A stretch of DNA of 64,000 nucleotides, taken from NCBI RefSeq assembly GCF_020010905.1, contig NZ_JAGJBY010000002.1:992001-1056000 (forward strand), read 5' to 3'. Source of the DNA: Streptomyces acidiscabies. Lineage in GTDB: Bacteria > Actinomycetota > Actinomycetes > Streptomycetales > Streptomycetaceae. The translations under genes were made by a program, and so were the position numbers. Position 1 is the first letter of the stretch. Each line of letters opens with the position of its first letter. The notes under the pieces were generated by a model, which had not been told where the DNA came from, did no database searches, and worked only from the letters and a program-made list of their open reading frames with translations. Of this stretch, positions 23,908-31,629 are shown piece after piece.

Positions 23908-25617
23908 ATGCCCAGGGAATTCCAACGCGGCCACAAGGCCAAGGTCGGCGATCTGACGGCGGGGACGGATCTGTACGTGGGGGTACAGATCTCGGCGCCC
24001 GGCCTGGCCTTCGACATCAGCTGCTTCGGACTGGACGCCGACGAACGGCTCTCGGACGACCGGTACTTCGTCTTCTTCAACCAGCCGAAGTCCCCCGAGG
24101 AGTCCATCCAGCTCCTCGGTGAGCAGGCCGGGGACACGGAATCCTTCCGGGTGACCCTGGACCGTGTCCCGCCGCAGATCCAGAAGCTGTCCTTCACCGC
24201 GACGATCGACGGCGACGGCCGGATGTCGCAGATCGCCCCCGGCTACCTGAGGATCGTCGCCGGCGGCGAGGAGGTCGCGCGGTACGCCTTCGACGGCTCG
24301 GAGTTCTCCACCGAACGCGCGGTGATGCTCGGCGACTTCTACCTCAAGGACGTCTGGCGGTTCGCGGCGGTCGGCCAGGGCTTCGACGGCGGCCTCGACG
24401 CGCTGCTGAAGAACTTCGGCGGCGAGGTCGCGGAGGAGGAACCGGCCCAGGCGCCCGAGCCCCCGGCCGAGGCCCCCGCCTTCGCCCCACCGGCCTTCGC
24501 GCCCCCGGCGGCCCCGACGACGGCCGCCGTACCGCCGCAGGCACCTGCCCCGGCGGCTCCGGCCCCCGCGCCCTCCTTCGGCACGCCGGTCCCCGCAGCC
24601 CCGCCCGCCCCGGCGCCCGCGCCTTCTTTCGGCGCTCCGGCTCCCACCACACCCCCACCGGCCCCCGCGCCCGCCTTCGCCCCCCACGCCGCCCCCACCA
24701 TTGCCGCCGGCCTCCACACCCCACCCGCCAGCACGATCCCGCCCCCGCCCACCCCCACGGCGCCCGCACCCCAGGGTGGCCCGTTCACCCCGCCGGGGAC
24801 GACGCCTCCCGGCGCTCCCTTCGGCACCCCGGGCACGACACCCCCGGCGGCGCCCTTCGGCCAGCCCGGCACGACACCTCCCGGTGCCCCCTTCGGCACC
24901 ACCCCACCCCCCGGCGCCCCCTTCGGCGCCCCCACCTCCCTAGCCCCCGTACCCCCCGAAGCCGGCCTCCGCGCAGTCCTCACCAAGTACGCCGAGGCCC
25001 CCGTGGGCGACCGCTGGACCGAGCAGAACCCGGAGCTCGTGCGGGCGACCCTCACCAAGGGTGCCAACATTCTCGCCAAACAGGGCAGCATGGTCGCCTA
25101 CCAGGGCGACATCGACTTCGCCCACAAGGGTTCAGGACTCCTCGGCAAGCTGACGGGACAGCTCACCGGCCAGGGCATGAGCCTCATGCGCTGCTCCGGC
25201 GACGGCGAGGTGTTCCTCGCGGACGAGGCGAGCCGCCTCTTCGTGATCCGCCTCCAGGGCGAGCAGCTGTACACGTCCGCGCGCGGGGTGCTCGCCTTCG
25301 ACGAGGCCCTCGACACCGAGGTCCGCCGCATCGAGGGCGTGGGCCTGCCCGGCGGCGGCCTGTTCAGCATGCTGTTCTCCGGCACGGGCGCGGTCGTCGT
25401 CAAGACCCGAGGCGTCCCCGTCGTCCTCCCGGTCGGCCCCGCCACGTACGTCGACGGCAACGCCGTCATCGCCTGGTCCGCGGGCGCGCAGGCGGTCACC
25501 ACGACCTCGCTGCGCCTGCGCCGCTCCGGGTACGCCCGGCAGAGCGCGGAGGCCGTCAACCTCCAGTTCCGGGGCGCCCCCGGCAACTTCGTCGTCGTCC
25601 AGCCCTTCGAGGTGTGA
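23908..25617 (+). CDS. TerD-AIM24 fusion protein
   Basis: This 569-residue protein starts at ATG 23908 (MPREFQRGHKA), with GGGGGACGG about ten bases upstream; a TTG at 23902 is an alternative. Residues 1-170 are a TerD domain (AKVGDLTAGTDLYVGVQIS, with an acidic calcium-binding-type FGLDADERLSDD loop). Residues about 175-350 form a long Pro/Ala/Phe-rich linker. Residues about 355-569 are an AIM24 (DUF124) beta-barrel domain with ILAKQGSMVAYQGDI and VKTRGVPVVLPVG. TerD proteins bind calcium and occur in tellurite-resistance and stress-signalling complexes; AIM24 proteins are of uncertain function. It is the first gene of a three-gene operon of AIM24 proteins. The next frame overlaps or nearly touches its stop. 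Confidence 0.9.
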   Translation: MPREFQRGHKAKVGDLTAGTDLYVGVQISAPGLAFDISCFGLDADERLSDDRYFVFFNQPKSPEESIQLLGEQAGDTESFRVTLDRVPPQIQKLSFTATIDGDGRMSQIAPGYLRIVAGGEEVARYAFDGSEFSTERAVMLGDFYLKDVWRFAAVGQGFDGGLDALLKNFGGEVAEEEPAQAPEPPAEAPAFAPPAFAPPAAPTTAAVPPQAPAPAAPAPAPSFGTPVPAAPPAPAPAPSFGAPAPTTPPPAPAPAFAPHAAPTIAAGLHTPPASTIPPPPTPTAPAPQGGPFTPPGTTPPGAPFGTPGTTPPAAPFGQPGTTPPGAPFGTTPPPGAPFGAPTSLAPVPPEAGLRAVLTKYAEAPVGDRWTEQNPELVRATLTKGANILAKQGSMVAYQGDIDFAHKGSGLLGKLTGQLTGQGMSLMRCSGDGEVFLADEASRLFVIRLQGEQLYTSARGVLAFDEALDTEVRRIEGVGLPGGGLFSMLFSGTGAVVVKTRGVPVVLPVGPATYVDGNAVIAWSAGAQAVTTTSLRLRRSGYARQSAEAVNLQFRGAPGNFVVVQPFEV

Positions 25618-25625
25618 GGCAGACC

Positions 25626-26303
25626 GTGGACCTCCAGACACTCAACGCGCAGCAGCCCGCGACGGCCGGCGTACGGATGAGCGTGCACAGCTCCAAGACG
25701 CTCAAGGTCACCATGGTCACCGGCCAGGACCTGTACGCGAAGGCCGGCTCGATGATCGCGTACGACGGGTACGTCCAGTTCGACGGCGCCCCCGCGACCC
25801 TGCGGCGCAACGCCGAGGAGATGGTCAGCGGCGAGGGCGGGCGGCTGATGCTGTGCCGCGGCGACGGCGAGCTGTACCTCGCCGACTACGGCGGCGACGT
25901 ACTCGTACTCCATCTCAACAACGAGGCGATCTCCGTCAACGGGCCCACCCTGCTCGCCTGCGACGCCTCCCTCGATCTCAAGATCGAGCCGGTCAAGGGG
26001 CTCGCCAAGCTCTCCGGGTCCGGGCTCACGAACCTCGTCGTGCGGGGGACCGGGTGGGTCGCGCTCGTCAGTCGGGGGGTACCGATCTCTCTCGACTGCG
26101 CCGAGCGGGAGACGTACGTCGATCCCGACGCGCTGATCGCCTGGACCGACGGGCTCGACATGAAGGCCAAGCGCACGATCAAGGCGGGCGCGCTGATCGG
26201 GCGCGGTAGCGGGGAAGCCTTTCAAGTCGGCTTCAAGGGGCAGGGGTTCGTCGTCGTCCAGCCCAGCGAGGACACCGGCGACCGATTCAAGATCCGGGGC
26301 TGA
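25626..26303 (+). CDS. AIM24-family protein (second of three)
   Basis: This protein has 225 residues from GTG 25626 (DLQTLNAQQP), with GAGG at 25616-25619 as binding site. An in-frame GTG at 25614 overlaps the upstream stop and is also possible. It is a single AIM24 domain: DLYAKAGSMIAYDGYVQ, MLCRGDGELYLADYG, a central VRGTGWVALVSRG and the C-terminal GFVVVQPSE. It aligns along its length with the AIM24 half of the upstream protein and with the next gene, pointing to tandem duplication. Bacterial AIM24 proteins have a double beta-helix fold; their function is not established. No signal peptide or membrane segment is seen. Confidence 0.88.
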   Translation: MDLQTLNAQQPATAGVRMSVHSSKTLKVTMVTGQDLYAKAGSMIAYDGYVQFDGAPATLRRNAEEMVSGEGGRLMLCRGDGELYLADYGGDVLVLHLNNEAISVNGPTLLACDASLDLKIEPVKGLAKLSGSGLTNLVVRGTGWVALVSRGVPISLDCAERETYVDPDALIAWTDGLDMKAKRTIKAGALIGRGSGEAFQVGFKGQGFVVVQPSEDTGDRFKIRG

Positions 26304-26320
26304 GGGGAGCCACGACAGAC

Positions 26321-27073
26321 ATGCACAGCACACTCTTCGCGCACATTCCGGTGGAGTCCACCGAGCGCTACACCCTCCAGAACCCGCAGCTCCTCAAGAC
26401 GGACGTCGCGCGCGGGCGCGGGGCGATTCTTGCGCGGCAGGGGGCCATGGTCGCCTTCGAGGGCGACGTCCAGTTCGACAGTCAGTACCGGGACCGGGGG
26501 TGGCGCAATGTCGAGCGGATGACGGGGGAGCGGCTCGAACTCATGCGGTGCAAGGGGAGCGGGGTTGTGTATCTCGCGAACTTCGCTCAGCACCTGCACA
26601 TCATGGAAGTGGGGCGGGGGATCACCGTCGACTCGTCGTCCGTGCTTGCGTTCGACGGGTCCCTCAATGTCGGGATCGTTGCGATCGACAGTGCGGTTGA
26701 GGTGGCTTCTGCCGGGGCGTACAACCTTGAGCTTGCCGGGGATGGGCAGGTTGTCGTGATGACGTCCGGGGAGCCGTTGGTGCTGGAGGTCGAGCCGGGG
26801 AAGAACGTCTGTTGCGACTCCGATGCGGTGATCGCCTGGTCGACTTCGCTGCGTACGCAGTTGCAGGCGCCGACGTCGACTTCTGCGGTTTGGCGGCGGC
26901 GGGGGTCTTCCGGGGAGGGGTGGGAGATGCAGTTCTCCGGGAGCGGGCATGTGCTGGTGCAGCCGAGTGAGTTGTTGCCGCCGCAGCATTTGCGGACGTC
27001 CGGGGTGTTGGGGCAGTTCGGGGTGGGGAGTGGGGGGCTGAGCGGGAACTCGTTGGGGGGTAGTCGGAACTAG
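26321..27073 (+). CDS. AIM24-family protein (third of three)
   Basis: The protein has 250 residues from ATG 26321, 17 bp after the previous gene and preceded by GAGGGGAGCC. The AIM24 signature is present: RGAILARQGAMVAFEGDV, ELMRCKGSGVVYLANF and VMTSGEPLVLEVEPG. The last 40 residues are Gly/Ser-rich. From about 26500 onward codon choice changes: many codons end in G or T (GTT, CTT, GGG), unlike its two upstream paralogues. The same shift appears in other genes next to the dispersed repeats. A family A repeat follows 30 bp after the stop. The three AIM24 proteins may form a hetero-oligomer; this is inference. Confidence 0.88.
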   Translation: MHSTLFAHIPVESTERYTLQNPQLLKTDVARGRGAILARQGAMVAFEGDVQFDSQYRDRGWRNVERMTGERLELMRCKGSGVVYLANFAQHLHIMEVGRGITVDSSSVLAFDGSLNVGIVAIDSAVEVASAGAYNLELAGDGQVVVMTSGEPLVLEVEPGKNVCCDSDAVIAWSTSLRTQLQAPTSTSAVWRRRGSSGEGWEMQFSGSGHVLVQPSELLPPQHLRTSGVLGQFGVGSGGLSGNSLGGSRN

Positions 27074-27103
27074 CGCCTAGGGGGGTGCCGCGGAGGGTTG
27101 TGG

Positions 27104-27181
27104 GGCGGGTGCGGGTGCGTTGTGGCTTGTCGCGCCCGCGCGGCGGAGCCGCACATCGATACAGCCCCGCGCCCCTAAAAA
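27104..27181. repeat. Dispersed intergenic repeat, family A (single copy)
   Basis: Contains GCGGGTGCGGGTGCGTTGTG, CGCCCGCGCGGCGGAGCCGC and CAGCCCCGCGCCCCTAAAA, matching the copies at 19991-20071 and in the array near 44.5 kb. It fills most of the 186-bp gap between the AIM24 operon and the convergent Nudix gene and may serve as the transcription end. Confidence 0.78.
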
Positions 27182-27259
27182 CCCGATGCTCACCCCGAAA
27201 AATCCGAGCCCTCCCCGCGTGTGTAAGGGGCGGCCCGCCTTGTGGGCGCCCCTTACTCC

Positions 27260-27781
27260 TTACACCGCCAGCCTTCTCCTTGTTTCCTCCAGCAGGCGTA
27301 CTACCGAATCGTCCGCCACCCCCGCCACCTCCTCGTACGAGAACCACCGCAGGTCCAGTGACTCGTCGCTGATCTTCTCCACCGCCCCCTCCGGAGCCAC
27401 CGCCGCGTACTGCACATCCAAGTGCCACGCGCACGGCGTCAAGTGGCGGTCCAGCCTCACCGGGCCGCCCGGCAGCAGCCTCAAGCCCTCGATGCCGGAC
27501 TCCTCGACGCCCTCGCGGAGCGCCGAGGCGGACAGGCTCGTGTCGGACGGCTCGCAGTGGCCCCCCATCTGGAGCCACATGCGGAGCTTTTTGTGCAGGG
27601 TCAGCAGGACCCGGCCGCGCGCCGGGTCGATGACCAGCGCGCTGGCCGTGATGTGGCCGTCCGCGCAGGACTTCCACATGCCGTCCGGGTGGGAGGCGAG
27701 GTGGGACAGGTAGGTGTCGCGCAGGTCCGGCTGGGCCTCGTATCCCTTGAGGACCGAGGCCGCGTCGTCGTGCAGGGTCAC
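27260..27781 (-). CDS. Nudix hydrolase family protein
   Basis: This 173-residue protein starts at GTG 27781, overlapping the stop of the upstream DUF2342 gene in GTGA. The Nudix region reads QMGGHCEPSD...ALREGVEESGI. The REUxEExGU half is intact, but the first conserved Glu of the box is replaced (a Thr aligns there, after an Asp), which is common in this subfamily but means that catalysis should be checked. A helical N-terminal extension (ASVLKGYEAQPDLRDTYLSH) precedes it. Translational coupling to the upstream gene implies that they work together or at least are made in fixed ratio. The substrate is not predictable. Confidence 0.88.
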   Translation of the reverse strand: MTLHDDAASVLKGYEAQPDLRDTYLSHLASHPDGMWKSCADGHITASALVIDPARGRVLLTLHKKLRMWLQMGGHCEPSDTSLSASALREGVEESGIEGLRLLPGGPVRLDRHLTPCAWHLDVQYAAVAPEGAVEKISDESLDLRWFSYEEVAGVADDSVVRLLEETRRRLAV

Positions 27782-29202
27782 TCGGTGTCGTCGTCCTTGT
27801 CGGTGGAGGGCTTCTTCTTCAGGTCGGGTCCGCTTTCCGCGGCCTCGCCGAGCAGCTTGTCCAGCTCGGAGAAGTCGAGCTGCTCGCGGTGGACGAAGCC
27901 GTCCGGGTCGTCGAGGTCGGTGGCGGTGGGGAGCATGTCGGGGTGGGCCCACAGGGCGTCACGGCCGTCGACACCGCGCGCGTCCGTGAGGGACGCCCAC
28001 AGGCGGGACGCGTCACGCAGGCGCCGCGGGCGCAGCTCCAGGCCGATCAGCGTGGCGAACGTCTGCTCGGCGGGGCCGCCCGAGGCGCGACGGCGGCGCA
28101 GGGTCTCGCGCAGCGCGTCCGCCGAGGTCAGCCGGGGTTTCGCCGCCGCGTGCACCACCGCGTCGACCCAGCCCTCGACCAGGGCGAGCGCCGTCTCCAG
28201 ACGGGCCAGCGCCGCCTTCTGCTCCGGCGTGTCCTCCGGCTGGAACATGCCCTGCTGGAGCGCGTCCTGGAGCTGCTCGGGGTTCTGCGGGTCGAACTGG
28301 CCGACCACGTCCTCCAGCTTGGCCGTGTCGACCTTGATCCCGCGCGCGTAGCCCTCGACCGCGCCGAACAGGTGCGACCGCAGCCACGGCACGTGCGCGA
28401 ACAGCCGCTGGTGGGCCGCCTCGCGCAGCGCCAGGTACAGCCGGACCTCGTCCTTCGCGACGCCCAGGTCCTTGCCGAACGTCTCGATGTTCACCGGCAG
28501 CAGCGCGGCCTTCCCGGCCGGGCCCAGCGGCAGCCCGATGTCCGTCGAGCCGACGACCTCGCCCGCGAGCACGCCCACGGCCTGCCCGATCTGCGTGCCG
28601 AACATGGCACCGCCCATCGAGCGCATCATGCCGATCAGCGGGCCCGCCATGGCCTGCATCTCCTCCGGCAGGACGTCACCCATCGCCGCGCCGACGCGCT
28701 CGGCGACCGGGTCCACCAGCTCCTTCCACGCGGGCAGCGTCGCCTCGACCCACTCCGCGCGCGACCACGCCACCGCCGTACCCGCGCCGGACGGCAGGGA
28801 CGTCGCGTCGTCGAGCCACAGGTCCGCCAGGCGCACCGCCTCCTCGACCGCCGTACGCTCCGCCGCGCCCACGCTCGCGTCCTTCACGCCGTCCTGCGTG
28901 CCCTGCGCGACCGTCTGGCGGGCGATCTGCTTCGCCATGTCCCAGTTCACCGGGCCGCCCTCGTACGACAGCATCTGCCCGAGCTGCTGGAACGCGGCCC
29001 CCAGGTCACCGGGGTTCATGGAGCCGAACATCGCGGCGAGCGGGTTGTCCCCGCCCGGACCGCCGAAGCCGCCGGCTCCGAGGCCGAATCCGAACGGGTT
29101 GGCCGGTCCCTGACCACCACCGCTCTGGGGGTCCTTCTTCTTGCCGTCGCCGTCCTCCGGCTCCTCCGGCGGAAGGCCGAATCCGAATGGGGTGTCACTC
29201 AC
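27778..29202 (-). CDS. DUF2342 protein (annotated elsewhere as zinc-dependent metalloprotease)
   Basis: This 474-residue protein starts at GTG 29202 with GAGGAA close upstream. The N-terminus is Gly/Pro-rich and repeats NPFGFGL-type units. The core contains the actinobacterial DUF2342 features LREAAHQRLFAHVPWLRSH and EGYARGIKVD. The family is named for a zincin-like fold, but I do not see a textbook HExxH motif, so protease activity is unproven here. The mycobacterial relative Rv3195 occupies the same neighbourhood. The gene diverges from an SDR gene across 193 bp and is followed by a coupled Nudix gene. The acidic C-terminus ends in TDKDDDTE. Confidence 0.85.
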   Translation of the reverse strand: MSDTPFGFGLPPEEPEDGDGKKKDPQSGGGQGPANPFGFGLGAGGFGGPGGDNPLAAMFGSMNPGDLGAAFQQLGQMLSYEGGPVNWDMAKQIARQTVAQGTQDGVKDASVGAAERTAVEEAVRLADLWLDDATSLPSGAGTAVAWSRAEWVEATLPAWKELVDPVAERVGAAMGDVLPEEMQAMAGPLIGMMRSMGGAMFGTQIGQAVGVLAGEVVGSTDIGLPLGPAGKAALLPVNIETFGKDLGVAKDEVRLYLALREAAHQRLFAHVPWLRSHLFGAVEGYARGIKVDTAKLEDVVGQFDPQNPEQLQDALQQGMFQPEDTPEQKAALARLETALALVEGWVDAVVHAAAKPRLTSADALRETLRRRRASGGPAEQTFATLIGLELRPRRLRDASRLWASLTDARGVDGRDALWAHPDMLPTATDLDDPDGFVHREQLDFSELDKLLGEAAESGPDLKKKPSTDKDDDTE

Positions 29203-29395
29203 GGGGTTCCTCGGCTGGTAAGGCCACCGGTCTCCCGACCGGCGGCGCGGCTGCCCTGCAACACCACCCAGCGTAGACACCCGGGCCCGATCGGGCCTCG
29301 GTGCTCCGCCGACTCGCGGCCTGCGGCAGGATGGAGCCACCTGGTACGTACGCGTCATCCGCGCCGTATGCCATGACAACCGCTGGAGACACCTG

Positions 29396-30508
29396 GTGAG
29401 TTCCCCAGATCCGCAGGTTCGCGCAGCGCGAAACCGCTCAACCGGCGCGGCCTCGCGCGGGCCCGTCGTCGCCGTCACCGGCGCGGCGCACGGGGTGGGC
29501 GCGCTGCTGACCGAGCGGCTCGCCGCGTCCGACGAGATCAAGCAGGTCGTCGCCATCGACGAGCGGCGGGGGGAGTGCGACGACGCGACGTGGCATGTCC
29601 TCGACGTGCGTGATCCGGCGATCGCGGAGAAGTTGCGGGGGGCCGATGTCGTCGTCCATCTCGCGCTGGATCTCGATCTCGGGTCCGATGGCGCCGCCCG
29701 TACGGCGTACAACGTGCGGGGTACGCAGACCGTGCTCACCGCTGCCGCCGCTGCGGGGGTTCATCGGGTCGTGCTGTGCACCTCCGCCATGGTGTACGGC
29801 GCTCTGCCTGACAACGAGCTGCCTCTTGCCGAGGACGCGGAGTTGCGGGCCACCGCCGAGGCCACCGGGGTCGGGGATCTGCTGGAGATCGAGCGGCTTG
29901 CCCGGCGGGCGCCCCGTGCTCATCCCGGGCTCAACGTCACCGTCGTGCGGCCCGCCACGCTCGTCGGTGGCACCGACACCGCCCTCACCCGGTACTTCGA
30001 GTCGCCCCGGCTCCTCGTCGTCGCCGGGTCGCGGCCCGCGTGGCAGTTCTGCCATGTCGACGATCTGTGTGCGGCTCTGGAGTACGCCGTTCTGGAGAAG
30101 GTCGAGGGGGAGCTTGCCGTCGGGTGTGACGGGTGGCTCGAACAGGAGGAGGTCGAGGAGCTGAGTGGGATTCGGCGGATGGAGTTGCCGTCCGCGGTTG
30201 CTCTTGGGGCGGCTGCTCGGCTGCATCGGATCGGGCTGACTCCGTCGCCTGCCGGGGATCTCGCCTACACCATGTATCCCTGGGTGGTCAGTGGCAGCCG
30301 GCTGCACGCTGCCGGGTGGCGGCCTCAGTGGAGCAACGAGGAGGTTCTGGCTGAGCTGCTTGAGGAGGTTGCTGGGCGGCACACCGTCGTTGGGCGGCGG
30401 CTGGGGCGTAAGGATGCGACTGCTGCGGGGGCTGCGGGGGCGACGGTTGCGTTGCTGGGGGCGGCTGCTGTGGTGCGGCGGGCTCGGAAGGCTCGGCGGC
30501 GGGTCTAG
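29396..30508 (+). CDS. NAD-dependent epimerase/dehydratase-like SDR protein
   Basis: This 370-residue protein starts at GTG 29396 with GGAGA upstream. An extended-SDR nucleotide site is visible as VTGAAHGVGALLTERLA (about residues 25-40). Next come VVAIDERRGE and a strand giving CTSAMVYGAL, where the catalytic Tyr would be expected. The usual YxxxK is not obvious, so it may be an atypical or non-catalytic SDR. The C-terminus has a hydrophobic segment rich in Ala and Gly followed by arginines (AAVVRRARKARRRV), perhaps a tail anchor. The second half uses far fewer C-ending codons than neighbouring genes. A family B repeat begins about 20 bp after the stop. The substrate is unknown. Confidence 0.85.
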   Translation: MSSPDPQVRAARNRSTGAASRGPVVAVTGAAHGVGALLTERLAASDEIKQVVAIDERRGECDDATWHVLDVRDPAIAEKLRGADVVVHLALDLDLGSDGAARTAYNVRGTQTVLTAAAAAGVHRVVLCTSAMVYGALPDNELPLAEDAELRATAEATGVGDLLEIERLARRAPRAHPGLNVTVVRPATLVGGTDTALTRYFESPRLLVVAGSRPAWQFCHVDDLCAALEYAVLEKVEGELAVGCDGWLEQEEVEELSGIRRMELPSAVALGAAARLHRIGLTPSPAGDLAYTMYPWVVSGSRLHAAGWRPQWSNEEVLAELLEEVAGRHTVVGRRLGRKDATAAGAAGATVALLGAAAVVRRARKARRRV

Positions 30509-30529
30509 TACGGGGGGTGCGGGCCCCAA

Positions 30530-30687
30530 GTTGTTTTCGCCCCCGCCGCCCCTACCCGTCCCATCCTCAAGGGGCTCCGCCCCTTGGACCCCGGGGTGGG
30601 TGGGGGAGGTGGGGGCGGCATTCTGTGGGTGGGGGGTGATCGGCCCTGAAGGGGCCTCGTCCTCAAACGCCGGACGGGCTGAAAAAA
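30530..30687. repeat. Dispersed intergenic repeat, family B (copy 1)
   Basis: Starts TTTTCGCCCCCGCCGCCCCT, continues with a hairpin (AAGGGGC/GCCCCTT), and ends CCTCGTCCTCAAACGCCGGA followed by CGGGCTGAAAAA. About 55 bp of G-rich sequence separates the two halves, which are closer together in the second copy at 38524-38633. Confidence 0.75.
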
Positions 30688-30765
30688 TGCTGGGCGCCCT
30701 TTTCTCCGTCCTGTTTCCACGAGGCACCACTCCATGAGGACCACTCCATGAGGGACCATTGGGCC

Positions 30766-31230
30766 ATGGCTGATGTTTCTTTTGATCATCCCGGGGAAGT
30801 TGGGGCTGCTGAGCCCGTTAAGTTGGTTGCTGTTCGCGGGGAGGCTTTGTCTCTCGATGAGGTGTTTCGGGCCGTGGGGGACGATGCCGCCGGGGGGATC
30901 TCCCTGTTTGTGGGGACCGTTCGGGATCATGACGGAGGGGTTGGGGTTGAGGCGTTGGGGTACTCCTGTCATCCCAGTGCCGAGAGCGAGATGCGGCGGG
31001 TTGCCGAGAAGGTTGTCGCGGAGTTTCCTGTGCGGGCGCTCGCCGCTGTGCATCGGGTGGGGGAGTTGGAGGTGGGGGATGTTGCCGTGATCGTTGCTGT
31101 GGCTTGTGCTCATCGGGCTGAAGCGTTCGCCGCCTGTCGCAAGCTCATCGACGATCTCAAGCACGAGGTGCCCATCTGGAAGCAGCAGAAGTTCTCCGAC
31201 GGGACCGAGGAGTGGGTGGGGGCCTGCTGA
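30766..31230 (+). CDS. moaE: Molybdopterin synthase catalytic subunit
   Basis: This protein has 154 residues from ATG 30766 (MADVSFDHPG). The upstream region holds a tandem 14-bp duplication (30726-30753) that creates several in-frame or near-frame ATGs, so the start is uncertain by up to six codons. Family motifs are GGISLFVGTVRDHD, VAVIVAVACAHRAEAF and the catalytic lysine region KHEVPIWKQQKFSDG near the C-terminus. MoaE with MoaD inserts the dithiolene sulfurs into precursor Z during molybdenum cofactor synthesis; no moaD or other moa gene is in this window. Codons here end in G or T far more than is normal for the genome, the strongest such shift in the window. Confidence 0.93.
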   Translation: MADVSFDHPGEVGAAEPVKLVAVRGEALSLDEVFRAVGDDAAGGISLFVGTVRDHDGGVGVEALGYSCHPSAESEMRRVAEKVVAEFPVRALAAVHRVGELEVGDVAVIVAVACAHRAEAFAACRKLIDDLKHEVPIWKQQKFSDGTEEWVGAC

Positions 31231-31304
31231 GGCTCGGGTTGCGTAACCGGCTGCCCCGCGTGAGCGTTGTGCTGATCAGTCAGTCCGGGGTCGGGAGGTC
31301 GTAC

Positions 31305-31604
31305 ATGGGGGCGCTCGCCTGGTTGGTGATCCCGCTGCTCGCGGCGGTCGGCGCGGGGGTGTGGGGCGGCTGGGTCAACCGCACGCGCAAGGCCCGCAGC
31401 GACGGCCCCGAACTGGACGGGTACGCCCGTTTCCGCGCGGCGATGGAGCGGCCGATCCTGCGGGACGGCGATTTCCGGTACGCCGGGTTCGAGGACGCCC
31501 ACCGGAACGTCGCCGCCGACACCTTCGACGAACCCCCGCTGACCCTCGAAACCACCGCCCCCCAAGGGCCCACACCTGACGGGCCCGCCCTGACGATGCA
31601 CTGA
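31305..31604 (+). CDS. Small single-span membrane protein
   Basis: This protein has 99 residues from ATG 31305, with GGGAGG eight bases upstream. The N-terminus MGALAWLVIPLLAAVGAGVW is one membrane segment, followed by a basic NRTRKAR, so the C-terminal 70 residues should be cytoplasmic. That part is acidic with Pro/Thr at the end. I recognise no domain. It lies 25 bp before the Lon/PDZ protease gene and is probably cotranscribed; a role as a small partner of that membrane protease is possible but unproven. Confidence 0.75.
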   Translation: MGALAWLVIPLLAAVGAGVWGGWVNRTRKARSDGPELDGYARFRAAMERPILRDGDFRYAGFEDAHRNVAADTFDEPPLTLETTAPQGPTPDGPALTMH

Positions 31605-31629
31605 CAGCCCCGTCCCGTACTGTCGACCC

